Below are positions 50,657 to 59,970 of a DNA stretch of 64,000 bases, piece after piece. The notes beneath the pieces were generated by a model. The model ran no database searches. It was not told the origin of the DNA and was given only the letters and a program-made list of their open reading frames with translations. A program made the position numbers and the translations under genes. Origin of the DNA: Ga0074130 sp964499485 (lineage in GTDB: Bacteria; Pseudomonadota; Gammaproteobacteria; Burkholderiales; Rhodocyclaceae); assembly GCA_964499485.1 (NCBI GenBank), contig CAZCLF010000003.1:62001-126000 (forward strand), in the 5' to 3' direction. The stretch's first letter is position 1; each line of letters starts with the position of its first letter.

Positions 50657-52066
50657 ATGCTATTTACTGAACTCGGCCTGCGTGCCGAGATTTTGCGTTC
50701 GCTTTCCGAACAAGGCTACGACACGCCGACCCCCATTCAAGCCCAAGCCATTCCGCAAGTATTGGCTGGACACGATCTGATGGCTGCTGCCCAAACCGGT
50801 ACGGGTAAGACCGCTGGTTTCACGCTGCCGTTACTGCAACTGCTGTCGACCACCGATGCACCGGGCACTGCTGCTCAAACCAAATTCCGTACCCGTGCCC
50901 TGATCCTGACCCCGACGCGTGAACTCGCGGCGCAGGTGTATGAAAGTGTGCGCACCTACGGCAAGCATTTGAACCTGCGTGCTGCTGCCATTTATGGCGG
51001 TGTCAGCATGGTGCCGCAAACCAAGCTGCTGCGCGCTGGCGTCGAGATTATCGTCGCCACGCCGGGTCGCCTGCTCGATCACGTCACCCAACGTAGCGTT
51101 GATCTGACTGGCGTTGAAATGGTGGTGTTGGATGAAGCCGACCGCATGCTAGACATGGGCTTCCTGCCAGACATTAAGAAGATCATCAATCTGTTGCCGA
51201 AGAAGCGTCAGACCCTGATGTACTCGGCCACTTTCTCTGATGAAATCCGTCAGCTGGCAAAGCAGTTCCTGACTGAGCCTAAGCAAGTGGAAGTGGCGCG
51301 CGCCAACTCTACCGCTGAAACGGTTGCGCAGGCTGTGTATCCAGTTGATCGCAACAAGAAGCGCGATCTGCTGGTCAAGCTGATTGAAGATAATAACTGG
51401 CATCAGGTCTTGGTCTTTACGCGTACCAAGCATGGTGCCAATGCCCTGGCTGAGAAGCTCGACAAGGGCGGTATTCGTGCTGCTGCGATCCACGGTAACA
51501 AGAGCCAAGGTGCCCGCACCAAGGCGCTGGCCGACTTCAAGAGTCTCAAGTTGCATGTGCTCGTGGCGACCGATATTGCGGCCCGCGGCATCGATATCGA
51601 TCAACTGCCGCACGTTGTGAATTACGAACTGCCGAATGTGCCAGAAGATTACGTGCACCGCATCGGTCGCACTGGCCGAGCTGGCGCAACGGGTGAGGCC
51701 GTGTCGCTGGTGTGTGTCGATGAGCACAAGCTCCTGCGTGACATCGAGCGTTTGCTCAAGCGTCAGCTGGAAAAGCGCATCGTCCCAGGCTTTGAGCCTG
51801 ATCCGCATGCCAAGCCGCAGCCGATTGAAAATGGCCGTCGTTCGCAAGGTGCACCGCGTAGCTTTGGTGATCGTCCTGCACCACGTCAAGGTGAAGGCCG
51901 TAAGCCGCAGGGCGACTCTCGTCGCGGCGATAGCCGTGGTGAGCCGCGCAATCGCAGTGCCGCACCGCAGCCGAATGGTGCGCCGCGCCGTAGTGGCAGT
52001 GCGCCACGTCCGGCTGGTGCGCGCTCGGATGGTCAGCGTAGCAGTGCTGGCTTCCGCCAACGTTGA
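50657..52066 (+). CDS. rhlE: DEAD-box ATP-dependent RNA helicase, RhlE-like
   Basis: A 469-residue RNA helicase. Q-motif PTPIQAQAIPQ, Walker A AAQTGTGKTAGF, PTRELA, TPGRLLDH, Walker B VLDEADRMLDMGF, motif III YSATFSDE, then ATDIAARGIDI and HRIGRTGRAG. The C-terminal tail (about residues 375-469) is Arg/Gly/Ser/Pro-rich and disordered, suited to RNA binding. RhlE proteins act in ribosome assembly and RNA decay. SD is weak (CCTGGAG); a 225-bp gap upstream is shared with divergent trhO. Confidence 0.93.
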   Translation: MLFTELGLRAEILRSLSEQGYDTPTPIQAQAIPQVLAGHDLMAAAQTGTGKTAGFTLPLLQLLSTTDAPGTAAQTKFRTRALILTPTRELAAQVYESVRTYGKHLNLRAAAIYGGVSMVPQTKLLRAGVEIIVATPGRLLDHVTQRSVDLTGVEMVVLDEADRMLDMGFLPDIKKIINLLPKKRQTLMYSATFSDEIRQLAKQFLTEPKQVEVARANSTAETVAQAVYPVDRNKKRDLLVKLIEDNNWHQVLVFTRTKHGANALAEKLDKGGIRAAAIHGNKSQGARTKALADFKSLKLHVLVATDIAARGIDIDQLPHVVNYELPNVPEDYVHRIGRTGRAGATGEAVSLVCVDEHKLLRDIERLLKRQLEKRIVPGFEPDPHAKPQPIENGRRSQGAPRSFGDRPAPRQGEGRKPQGDSRRGDSRGEPRNRSAAPQPNGAPRRSGSAPRPAGARSDGQRSSAGFRQR

Positions 52067-52111
52067 TCTGCACAAGTCCTTGGGTACCGCCTGAGGGCAG
52101 AACTTCAGCAA

Positions 52112-52141
52112 TAAAAAAGCCGACGTAAGTCGGCTTTTATT
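52112..52141. terminator. Bidirectional terminator between rhlE and lpxH
   Basis: The stem AAAAAGCCGAC / GTCGGCTTTTA with a 4-base loop is flanked by A-run and T-run. It serves both convergent genes. Confidence 0.92.
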
Positions 52142-52156
52142 ATCTGCAGCGGGCGG

Positions 52157-52882
52157 TTAAGGGCGCCATGTTTTGCGCTGCCAACCGTTCGCATCGCAGA
52201 CGAGATAGTTGCCCCCCAGGGGCGTGTCGTGCCAGTCACCGAGGACGTGCCGAGTACAAGTGCGTCCGTCCACTTGATGCTGATGGGTGTTGAGTCGGTG
52301 GGTGTGTCCATGGATCATGGTGCTCACGCTATGGCGGTGAAAGGCATCAGCCACGGCCTGTGGATTCACATCCATGATGGCCATTGATTTCATCTGCTTT
52401 TGTTCTTCACTGCGTCGGCGCAAATCTTCGATTTGCTGCTTGCGACTAGTGAGTGGCTGGGCAAGAAATGAATCTCGCCATGCTTTGCTGCGGACCTGCT
52501 GACGGAACGCCTGATACGCGGTGTCATCAATGCATAGCGTATCGCCGTGCAAGAGCAGGGTGGGTGTGCCGGCAATATCGTGCACGACTTCATCTGGCAA
52601 TAGACTTGCACCGGTTGCCGCACAAAAATCGGCACCGAACAGGAAGTCGCGATTGCCAGGGAGAACGAACTTGGGTAGGTCGCAGGCCTTGAGCGCACAG
52701 CAGATCTGTGCATTGAAGGGATCAGTCAGATCGTCATCACCCGCCCAGTATTCAAAAATGTCGCCGAGCAGATAGAGCGCTTCGTGACCGGGCACGACCT
52801 CCTTCAAGAAGTCGCAAAAAAGGCCGGTCAGAACCGGCCTGCTGGGACACAGATGCAGATCAGAGACGAACAAAACTGACAT
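52157..52882 (-). CDS. lpxH: UDP-2,3-diacylglucosamine diphosphatase
   Basis: A 241-residue calcineurin-like metallo-hydrolase that makes lipid X in lipid A synthesis. Metal motifs: VLFVSDLHLCPS, LLGDIFEYWAGDDD, VLPGNRDFL, LLHGDTLC, and MIHGHTHRLNTHQH. Length is typical. Last gene of the minus-strand run TPR - LD-transpeptidase - ppiA - ppiB - lpxH. Confidence 0.95.
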   Translation of the reverse strand: MSVLFVSDLHLCPSRPVLTGLFCDFLKEVVPGHEALYLLGDIFEYWAGDDDLTDPFNAQICCALKACDLPKFVLPGNRDFLFGADFCAATGASLLPDEVVHDIAGTPTLLLHGDTLCIDDTAYQAFRQQVRSKAWRDSFLAQPLTSRKQQIEDLRRRSEEQKQMKSMAIMDVNPQAVADAFHRHSVSTMIHGHTHRLNTHQHQVDGRTCTRHVLGDWHDTPLGGNYLVCDANGWQRKTWRP

Positions 52883-52927
52883 AGTCGTAATTTCGTATCG
52901 TCAATGTCTGCGTCTGAATCTTGATCT

Positions 52928-53425
52928 TTAAACGACTTCAGCGCGTTCGATGATCACGTCCTGGACCGGTACGTCGCGGTGGAAGCCATTACGACCGGTC
53001 GGTACGCCGCGAATCTTCTCGACCACGTCCATGCCTTCGACCACCTTGCCGAATACGGCGTAGCCCCAGCCGTCTTGACCCGGGAAGTCGAGGAAATCAT
53101 TGTTGCCGACATTGATGAAGAACTGGGCTGAGGCCGAATGTGGATCCGAGGTACGCGCCATGGCAAGCGTGCCGATGGTGTTCTTGAGGCCTGCGGCAAC
53201 ACCGGCCTTGGCTTCGTTCTCAATCGGTGCACGCGTTTCTTTTTGCTTCATGCCTGGCTCGAAACCACCACCCTGGATCATGAAGCCATCAATGACGCGA
53301 TGGAAGATGGTGCCGTTGTAGTGGCCGGACTCAACGTACTCGATGAAGTTTTGAGCGGTCTTCGGGGTGTTCACGGTATCAACTTCAACACTGATAACGC
53401 CAAAGTTGGTGTGCAGCTTGATCAT
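52928..53425 (-). CDS. ppiB: Cytoplasmic cyclophilin-type peptidyl-prolyl isomerase
   Basis: A 165-residue cyclophilin without a signal peptide. It has NFIEYVESGHYNGTIFHRVI, DGFMIQGGGFEPGM, LAMARTSDPHSASAQFFINV and GYAVFGKVVEGMDVVEKI, including the catalytic Arg in FHRV. Cis-trans isomerises Xaa-Pro bonds. It lies 23 bases after a secreted paralogue. Confidence 0.95.
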   Translation of the reverse strand: MIKLHTNFGVISVEVDTVNTPKTAQNFIEYVESGHYNGTIFHRVIDGFMIQGGGFEPGMKQKETRAPIENEAKAGVAAGLKNTIGTLAMARTSDPHSASAQFFINVGNNDFLDFPGQDGWGYAVFGKVVEGMDVVEKIRGVPTGRNGFHRDVPVQDVIIERAEVV

Positions 53426-53448
53426 GGATGGTCCTTTGATGAGGGGGA

Positions 53449-54051
53449 TTATTTTTTCTCGGTGGCTTTTTCAGGCAGCAGCGTGACCGACTCGATCACG
53501 ACAGGCGTGGTCGGCACATTCTGGTGAAAGCCAGCATTGCCAGTAGCAACGTTACGAATCTTCATGACAACTTCCATGCCCTTGGTGACTTTGCCAAATA
53601 CGGCATAGCCCCAACCATCGGGCGAGGGGTAGTCAAGACCGGGGTTGTCTTTCACGTTGATAAAGAATTGTGCAGTGGCTGAGTGAGGGTCGCTAGTGCG
53701 TGCCATGGCCAGCGTGCCGAAACTATTGCGCAACCCCACCATGCTGCCTTCTGGGGCTTCATTCTGAATGGGCTGACGAGTCGCCTTTTCCTTCATGTCG
53801 GGGGTAAAGCCGCCCCCTTGAATCATGAAGTTAGGGATGACGCGATGAAAGATGGTGCCGTTATAAAAGCCATCCTTGGCGTAGCGCAGGAAGTTGGCCG
53901 TGGTCTTCGGTGCTTTATCAGCAAATAGCTCAACTGTAATGTTGCCCTGATTGGTCTTGATTTCGAGCTCAGGATTGGCAGCCATGGATAAGCTAGCAAC
54001 CGATACCAATAAGGCAGCGGTAATGGCCGATTTAAGCGTGAGTAAGGACAT
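53449..54051 (-). CDS. ppiA: Periplasmic cyclophilin-type peptidyl-prolyl isomerase
   Basis: A 200-residue cyclophilin with a signal peptide (MSLLTLKSAITAALLVSVAS, cut near SMAA). The mature core has FLRYAKDGFYNGTIFHRVIPNFMIQGGGFTPDM, LAMARTSDPHSATAQFFINV and GYAVFGKVTKGMEVVMKI. Acts on periplasmic or outer-membrane proteins. Its ATG shares a base with the stop of the upstream LD-transpeptidase gene. Confidence 0.94.
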   Translation of the reverse strand: MSLLTLKSAITAALLVSVASLSMAANPELEIKTNQGNITVELFADKAPKTTANFLRYAKDGFYNGTIFHRVIPNFMIQGGGFTPDMKEKATRQPIQNEAPEGSMVGLRNSFGTLAMARTSDPHSATAQFFINVKDNPGLDYPSPDGWGYAVFGKVTKGMEVVMKIRNVATGNAGFHQNVPTTPVVIESVTLLPEKATEKK

Positions 54052-55301
54052 CAGGCGGCACCTTCATAGATGATCTTCCAGCGTCCGTCTTCACGTTGCC
54101 AGTACTGGCGTTTCATCATCACATTGTTGAGGTTGTTACTCTTGTAGTCCTGCTGGAAGGTCACGACCATCATGTCGTCTTTGCCGGGGTAGCGGAACAA
54201 CGTGAGCTTTTCAGTGCCAACGCTGATCCAGTTCTTGCCTGCATTGACCTTGCGTTTCTGTTCCGTCCAGCTTTGGTAGTCAGTGCCATCTGCATTGAAC
54301 TGGCGCGAATAGTGGCTGGCGTAGCGATCGCCATCACGGCTCTCCCAATCCTTGCGCCAGTTATCGATGGCGCCGAGCATACTTTTCTTCTCGTTTTGCC
54401 ATTCGTCTTGCGTTAGCCATTCGACGTTTTGCGTGATGATGACGGGCGTCAGACCCACTTGTAGATAAGGGGCCAACTTGTCGAGGTCAGGATTTGAGAG
54501 CACCACACAACCATCGGACGCCTTGGGCGGACGCGAGTAAGTATCGGATGGCGTGCCGTGTAGCCAAATGCCATGTCCATTACGCCCCAGCCGCTTGTCG
54601 TAATCGTTCGGGTAGTTGATGGGGAAAGCGCCACTGCCGTAGAAGTCACCGAGTTTTTGGCGCGGCAGATTGCCAACTACCTGATAAACGCCAACCGGTG
54701 TTTTCTTGTCCCCCTCGCGCGACTTCTCTGCGCCGAGCTTGCCTTGGGTGACGTAGTAGTCGGTTATGAACTTTGGCGTACCGCCAGCGTTCTCATAGAG
54801 ATACAGGCGTGAACGCTGTGCATCAACCACCACAGCAAATTTCTGTTCTGGCTGCATTTGAACCAGATAGCGTGGAATCGAATTGGTGGGTGGCTTGCTG
54901 CGATACGCATTGAGGCGTGCCTGGGCTTCCTCGCGTAGGTCAGCCAGCTTGTCTTGGGGGGCTTTTGAGGGGCTGCCCAAGTCGTAAATTGGCTGCACGC
55001 GGGACATCAGCAGATCGCCCTTGACCAATTGTCCGAGTCGGAAATTGGGGTAGGCCTGGGTCAGCGCTTCGGCTTGCTGCAGGGCCGCATCCAGTTGATT
55101 CCTTTCAATCCGCGCAAACACTTCTGCCAGTTGCGCTTCCGGGCTGGCATTAGCCAAAACCGGCAAGGCGGCGCGTGCAGAAACCTCGGTCGTTTGGGTG
55201 AGCTTATTGCCCAACACTTCACTTCCGAAGAAATAGCTCGCAAATAGAATCCCGAGTCCCGCCGGGATGGCCAACTTACGCATTAACAGAGTGTCCTTCA
55301 C
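54051..55301 (-). CDS. L,D-transpeptidase (YkuD) with C-terminal NTF2/Cds6-like domain
   Basis: A 416-residue envelope protein. An N-terminal anchor or signal segment (LAIPAGLGILFASYFFG), a helical region that may be TPR-like (residues 50-110), the YkuD catalytic domain (about 160-290) with HGIWLHGTP and SDGCVVLSNPD (nucleophile Cys265), then a Cds6-type NTF2-like domain (about 300-416; NWRKDWESRDGDRYASHYS). It should form or exchange 3-3 cross-links or attach proteins to peptidoglycan. The neighbouring TPR protein ends in the same kind of domain. Confidence 0.9.
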   Translation of the reverse strand: MKDTLLMRKLAIPAGLGILFASYFFGSEVLGNKLTQTTEVSARAALPVLANASPEAQLAEVFARIERNQLDAALQQAEALTQAYPNFRLGQLVKGDLLMSRVQPIYDLGSPSKAPQDKLADLREEAQARLNAYRSKPPTNSIPRYLVQMQPEQKFAVVVDAQRSRLYLYENAGGTPKFITDYYVTQGKLGAEKSREGDKKTPVGVYQVVGNLPRQKLGDFYGSGAFPINYPNDYDKRLGRNGHGIWLHGTPSDTYSRPPKASDGCVVLSNPDLDKLAPYLQVGLTPVIITQNVEWLTQDEWQNEKKSMLGAIDNWRKDWESRDGDRYASHYSRQFNADGTDYQSWTEQKRKVNAGKNWISVGTEKLTLFRYPGKDDMMVVTFQQDYKSNNLNNVMMKRQYWQREDGRWKIIYEGAA

Positions 55302-55310
55302 AACGGCCCA

Positions 55311-56399
55311 TTACCCACCTACACGCTCCTGCTGGATCAGCCACTTACCTTCGCGTTTCACCAGCACCAGTGTCTTGGTAGTGGATGAACTCAGCGATGC
55401 TGACTTGTAGTTCTGACGGAACCGTACTGTGGCTTGATCAGGGGCGTCTACGCTCACCTTGATGTTGTCGACATCAACACTGATCTTGCCCGGCTTGTTA
55501 ATACGCTTGTTGCGTTCGCTTTCCCAGTTAGCGCGTGTTTCGCCACCCGGTGTCTTGAAGTCCTTGGCGTAACGGGCCAGATAGGCCTTAACGTCCTTGC
55601 GTGTCCACGCCGCTGCCCAAGCCTCAACTGCCTTGCTGACGTCAGCAGTGACATCAGCACCTGACTTAGGCTCTGGTTTAGGTTCGGGCTTTGGCTCAGG
55701 CTTGGGTTCCACCTTGGGCTCGGGCTTGGGGTCGATCTTGACGGGTTCAGGCGCCTTGACTGGCTCAGCTGGCTTCGCAGCGGGTGCCGTTGCAATCACG
55801 GTCGGGGTCGGTGGTGCCACCGGTGTAGCTGCTGGCGGTGTAACGGACGGACTAGCGGGCTTGCTCGGCTCCGCAGCAGGCTTGCTGCCGGGCTTGCCGG
55901 TTGGGGTAATCAGGTCGCGGATCAGCGCCAGCTTGTTTTGTGCGCTAGCGTTGGAAGCATCGAGTTGCAGTGCCTTGCCGTAAGCTTGGCTGGCGAGACG
56001 TGCATACAGGTCGCCCAGGTTTTCATGTGCCGTGGCATAAGACGGATGGGTACGAATGGCCTGCTCCAACGATTGCTTGGCCTTGTCGTACTGCTTTTGC
56101 TGGGCGTAGATGACGGCTAGATTGTTGTATGGCTCAGGCAGCTCCGGGTAATCCTCGCTCAGCTTGGTGAAAATGCCAATGGCTTCAGGGTTGCGACCCA
56201 TCTCGGCGAGGATGGTGCCCTTCAGGAAACGCCCTTGGGCATCCTTGGGCTTGCCTGCGAGATAGCGGTCAATTTGCTCAAGGGCTTGGGCATGCTGGCC
56301 TTGGCGCAGCGAGCGGCTCGCCTCCTGCACGGTATCGGCATAAACAGGAAGTGCTAGGCTCAGGCAGGCTAGGGCGATCAGGGTGCGACGCAGGGGCAT
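55311..56399 (-). CDS. Exported TPR protein with C-terminal NTF2/Cds6-like domain
   Basis: A 362-residue protein with a signal peptide (MPLRRTLIALACLSLALPVYA). TPR repeats at about 25-155 (ALEQIDRYLAGKPKDAQGRF, LPEPYNNLAVIYAQQKQYDKA, SYATAHENLGDLYARL), a Pro/Lys/Glu low-complexity linker (about 165-245), and an NTF2-like domain (EAWAAAWTRKDVKAYLARYA ... EGKWLIQQERVGG). It lies 9 bases upstream of the LD-transpeptidase gene with the same C-terminal domain, so the two probably work together in peptidoglycan remodelling. Confidence 0.88.
   Translation of the reverse strand: MPLRRTLIALACLSLALPVYADTVQEASRSLRQGQHAQALEQIDRYLAGKPKDAQGRFLKGTILAEMGRNPEAIGIFTKLSEDYPELPEPYNNLAVIYAQQKQYDKAKQSLEQAIRTHPSYATAHENLGDLYARLASQAYGKALQLDASNASAQNKLALIRDLITPTGKPGSKPAAEPSKPASPSVTPPAATPVAPPTPTVIATAPAAKPAEPVKAPEPVKIDPKPEPKVEPKPEPKPEPKPEPKSGADVTADVSKAVEAWAAAWTRKDVKAYLARYAKDFKTPGGETRANWESERNKRINKPGKISVDVDNIKVSVDAPDQATVRFRQNYKSASLSSSTTKTLVLVKREGKWLIQQERVGG
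55664..55738 (-). repeat. Pro-Lys-Pro-Glu codon repeat
   Basis: An in-frame run of 6-bp units encodes KPEPKVEPKPEPKPEPKPEP within the TPR protein linker. It is likely to vary in unit number between strains and forms a stiff periplasmic spacer. Confidence 0.75.
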
Positions 56400-56661
56400 G
56401 GTATACTCGGACGCAGTTTTCGGGCGATAAAATTGGCCGGGATGGCCGTTTTAAGGTTCTGTATTCAAACAAAAATTCATGTTTTCGCTGGGTGTCGGGC
56501 AAGGCCGTCTGACCGTGCTTGACAGGCCTGATAAGCTCAACCGCATTACCCAGTGAATACAACCCCTGATTCTATCAATAAGCCGGCCCGGACAATAGCT
56601 GAAATGCACCGCCTTTTCAGCTGTTCCCAGCGCTTCGCGATAGCCGGCAGGCTCTGACGAC

Positions 56662-58047
56662 ATGCTCAAAATCCATAATTCCCTGAATCGTAACAAGCAG
56701 GATTTCACCCCGATCGAAGCTGGCCATGTGCGCATGTATGTGTGCGGCATGACCGTGTATGACTTCTGCCATCTGGGACATGCCCGTGTCATGGTGGTGT
56801 TCGACATGGTCGCGCGCTGGTTGCGTGCCAGTGGTTTTAAGGTGACTTATGTCCGCAATATCACCGATATTGATGACAAGATCATCAAGCGTGCGGCTGA
56901 AAATAAGGAAAGCATTCGCACCCTGACCGATCGCTTTATAGCTGCCATGCATGAAGATGCTGACGCGCTAGGGGTACTGCGTCCCGACCATGAGCCGCGC
57001 GCTACCGAGTATGTGCAACAGATGCTCGACATGATTGCAAACCTAGAAAAGCATGGTTATGCCTATGTCGCCACCAATCGCGACGTGTGCTACTCGGTCC
57101 GTAAATTCCCCAACTACGGGAAGTTGTCTGGCAAGTCGCTGGACGACCTGCGTGCCGGTGAGCGTGTGGACGTAGTGGACGGCAAGCAAGATCCGCTGGA
57201 CTTTGTGCTGTGGAAGCATGCCAAAGAAGACGATGCCGATGAGGTGAAGTGGGATTCGCCGTGGGGCGCTGGGCGTCCAGGCTGGCATATTGAGTGCTCC
57301 GCCATGGGCAGTGATCTGTTGGGCAAGCACTTTGATATTCATGGCGGTGGGCAGGATTTGCAGTTCCCTCATCACGAGAATGAAATCGCGCAGTCCGAAG
57401 GCGCGCATAGCTGCCAGTATGTGAACTACTGGATGCACAATGGCTTCATCCGCGTTGATGATGAAAAGATGTCCAAGTCGCTGGGCAACTTCTTCACCAT
57501 ACGCGATGTACTCAAGTCCTACGATGCGGAAGTGGTGCGCTTCTTTATTCTGCGTGCGCATTATCGTAGCCCGCTCAATTATTCCGATGCCCACCTGGAT
57601 GATGCCCGTGGTGCGCTGACGCGCCTCTACACGGCACTGAAGGGGCATGCCGTAACCAACGCCGCCGTCGATTGGAACGAGCCACATGCGCAGCGTTTCA
57701 AGGCAGCAATGGATGATGACTTCAGCACTTCCGAAGCCATTGCAGTGCTCTTTGAGCTGGCCAATATCGTGAATCGTGACAACGATGCAGCCATGGCTGG
57801 GCAGCTGCGCGGGTTAGCGGCTGTGTTGGGATTGTTGCAGCGTGATGCGCAAGCGTTTCTGCAGGCCGCCCCTGTGGCCGAATCCGGCCTCAGCAATGAA
57901 GCCATCGAGGCACTCATTGCGGCGCGTGTTGCTGCCAAGCAAGCCAAGAACTTTGCTGAGTCGGACAGGCTCCGCGATGAACTCAAGGCGGCTGGCATTG
58001 TGCTCGAAGATAAGCCGGGTGGTTTGACTGAGTGGCGGCGGGCCTGA
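56662..58047 (+). CDS. cysS: Cysteinyl-tRNA synthetase
   Basis: A 461-residue class I aminoacyl-tRNA synthetase. MLKIHNSLNRNKQDF at the start, zinc Cys in YVCGMTVYD, the HIGH-type motif HLGHARV, GRPGWHIECSAMG (zinc Cys), GGGQDLQFPHHENEIAQSEG and the KMSKSLGNF motif. Normal length. The 262-bp gap upstream, shared with the divergent TPR gene, has a TTGACA at 56519 but no convincing -10. Confidence 0.97.
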   Translation: MLKIHNSLNRNKQDFTPIEAGHVRMYVCGMTVYDFCHLGHARVMVVFDMVARWLRASGFKVTYVRNITDIDDKIIKRAAENKESIRTLTDRFIAAMHEDADALGVLRPDHEPRATEYVQQMLDMIANLEKHGYAYVATNRDVCYSVRKFPNYGKLSGKSLDDLRAGERVDVVDGKQDPLDFVLWKHAKEDDADEVKWDSPWGAGRPGWHIECSAMGSDLLGKHFDIHGGGQDLQFPHHENEIAQSEGAHSCQYVNYWMHNGFIRVDDEKMSKSLGNFFTIRDVLKSYDAEVVRFFILRAHYRSPLNYSDAHLDDARGALTRLYTALKGHAVTNAAVDWNEPHAQRFKAAMDDDFSTSEAIAVLFELANIVNRDNDAAMAGQLRGLAAVLGLLQRDAQAFLQAAPVAESGLSNEAIEALIAARVAAKQAKNFAESDRLRDELKAAGIVLEDKPGGLTEWRRA

Positions 58048-58072
58048 TCATGTTTGCGCGTGGGGATCTTTG

Positions 58073-59476
58073 ATGCAGTTCCGGTATCCACGCTCCTTTT
58101 TCAAGCTATTGGCGGTTGGCTTTTTTCTAGCTGTGCTGCCCTTGGCAGCGGGCTTGCTTGCGATGACCGTCGCAATCCAGAAGCTATCTACGCAAAGCCA
58201 GCAGGCGGTTTTTGACGCCGCTCGCATCGCCCATGGCAGCCGGCAGCTCGCAGAGATTTTGCCAACACTTGAGCGTGCTGCCCGACAAAGTCTGGTTTTG
58301 CAAGATGCGTCCCTGCGAGAGGGATATGAGCGATTGAGAGAGGAGTTTTCCGACGTCATTCAGCATATGCAGCAACTGCCCCTAGATACAGAAATGCGCC
58401 AACTGTTGAATCAGATGGTCGAGCAAGAGGCGGATGCTTATCGGACACAAGCGCAGTCTAAGGTGGATAGAGCCCAATTCACCCGATTGTCGGAAACCGG
58501 GCGCGCCATGCTCTTGCATTCAAACGCCGTGATTGATCGAGAGGCAGCCGCGCTCAAATTGCAGGCGGAAGAGGCTGAGGCTGGTGCACGCACGCAACTC
58601 CTCGTCGTGCTGCCAGTTGCCTTGTTGGTGGTCGCTGGCTTCACTTATCTTCTGGCCCGACCCATCGCCCAGATTGAGGCAGGAATTCGTGATCTAGGGG
58701 AGCGACGTTTAAGTACCCCCGTTGTGGTTGAAGGACCAGAAGACTTGGTGCAGCTTGGGGAGCGCTTGAATTGGCTGCGTGAGCGGCTGAAACAGCTAGA
58801 AGAGCAAAAAGCGCAGTTTCTTCGGCATGTCTCTCATGAATTGAAAACCCCATTGACGGCGCTACGTGAGGGGTCTGAACTACTGGCTGAAGGCATGGCG
58901 GGACAGTTGCAACCACGTCAGCAAGAGATCGTGGGCATTGTTCGTGAAAATAGCATCCATCTGCAGCGCTTGATTGAGGAACTACTTCGACATGGTGAGG
59001 CTGAGTTCCGGGCGGCCCGTGTCGATATCAAAGAAGCACGCATGACTGATGTTGTTGCGCAAGTGGCGGAGCGGCAGCGCATTGCGCTTGAGGCACGACA
59101 ACTCAAGTTGCAGACCGATGTCAGCCCTGGAACGGTTCGTACCGATCCTGAACGTGTTCGTGTCATTCTCGATAATTTGCTTTCGAATGCGGCTAAACAT
59201 GCCCCTTCGGGCACCGTGGTTGAGCTATATGCGACTATCAATGCTCAACAATTGACGCTACGCGTGATTGACAGTGGCCCCGGCGTACCGGCGGCTGTTC
59301 GCGATCGAGTGTTTGAGCCTTTTTACCGAGGCGAGACACCGGTTGGGAGCAAGGTGAAAAGTACGGGTCTTGGGCTGTCCATCTGCCGTGACCATGTCAC
59401 TGCATTGGGCGGCATGATTACTGTTGGCGAGGGGCGTGGTGACTTTACGGTCGTCCTTCCTGTGGAGATTGTGTGA
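58073..59476 (+). CDS. glrK: Sensor histidine kinase, GlrK/QseE type
   Basis: A 467-residue membrane kinase. TM1 (about 10-35), a periplasmic helical sensor of about 140 residues, TM2 (about 175-195), HAMP, the dimerisation domain with phospho-accepting His255 in RHVSHELKTPLTALREGS, and an ATPase domain (DNLLSNAAKHAP, DSGPGVP, TGLGLSICRDHV). The ATG at 58073 follows GGGGATCTTTG; the codon before it is a TTG that is not needed. Starts 25 bases after cysS. The stop overlaps the next ATG by one base. The lipoprotein between kinase and regulator marks the GlrK-QseG-GlrR arrangement. Confidence 0.9.
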   Translation: MQFRYPRSFFKLLAVGFFLAVLPLAAGLLAMTVAIQKLSTQSQQAVFDAARIAHGSRQLAEILPTLERAARQSLVLQDASLREGYERLREEFSDVIQHMQQLPLDTEMRQLLNQMVEQEADAYRTQAQSKVDRAQFTRLSETGRAMLLHSNAVIDREAAALKLQAEEAEAGARTQLLVVLPVALLVVAGFTYLLARPIAQIEAGIRDLGERRLSTPVVVEGPEDLVQLGERLNWLRERLKQLEEQKAQFLRHVSHELKTPLTALREGSELLAEGMAGQLQPRQQEIVGIVRENSIHLQRLIEELLRHGEAEFRAARVDIKEARMTDVVAQVAERQRIALEARQLKLQTDVSPGTVRTDPERVRVILDNLLSNAAKHAPSGTVVELYATINAQQLTLRVIDSGPGVPAAVRDRVFEPFYRGETPVGSKVKSTGLGLSICRDHVTALGGMITVGEGRGDFTVVLPVEIV

Positions 59477-59970
59477 TGAAGTGGTTGAGGCCGTGCTGCA
59501 TTGCTCTAGCCATCGCTAGTGTGAGTGCGTGTAGCTCCGTTAGGGCGCCGATCAGCAATGATCGTTACTGGCTCAAGTCGGAAGCGCATCTTGGGATGGA
59601 CGATGCTGTGTCCTTGCTTCATTACGCAAGCTACACACGTAGCCTTTCGGTGGCAGAGCGTGAACGTGAGCTCGAACGTCAGCGTGCTGCGCAGTCGCGT
59701 GACAAGAGTGATTTTCGGCGTTTGCAATTCGCCTTCGTGTTAAGTACGCCGGATGCCAGCATGAACGATCGTCGACTGGCCTTGCAAGTGTTGGAGCCCA
59801 TGTTTGAAGGAAAGCATGATAGTGACTTGGTGGCGCTCGCTGGCCTTCTCAGCGCTCATCTGAGCGCCATATGGCAAGGTCAGAAACGTGCGGATGAATT
59901 GGAAAAAAAGCTGGATGCAGTCAAAGACATTGAGCGTAGCCTCTTGCGCAGAGACAAGGGAAAACCATGA
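59476..59970 (+). CDS. QseG-like lipoprotein of the GlrK/GlrR system
   Basis: A 164-residue lipoprotein precursor: MKWLRPCCIALAIASVSAC with a lipobox-like VSAC (acceptor Cys19). The mature part is alpha-helical and charged (SLSVAERERELERQRAAQSR; ADELEKKLDAVKDIERSLLR). It sits between the kinase and response-regulator genes and overlaps both (TGATG and ATGA). In enterobacteria the lipoprotein QseG binds the kinase sensor domain and activates it; the same role is inferred here from position and layout, as sequence similarity is low. Confidence 0.8.
   Translation: MKWLRPCCIALAIASVSACSSVRAPISNDRYWLKSEAHLGMDDAVSLLHYASYTRSLSVAERERELERQRAAQSRDKSDFRRLQFAFVLSTPDASMNDRRLALQVLEPMFEGKHDSDLVALAGLLSAHLSAIWQGQKRADELEKKLDAVKDIERSLLRRDKGKP

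Noticed and set aside
51149..52111. 320-residue open frame on the minus strand
   Set aside because: Lies fully antisense to rhlE and its Arg/Gly-rich tail. It has no family motifs; long antisense frames are common in GC-rich genes.
56519..56546. TTGACA as a cysS promoter
   Set aside because: The -35 is perfect but no acceptable -10 occurs 16-18 bases downstream, so it is not called.
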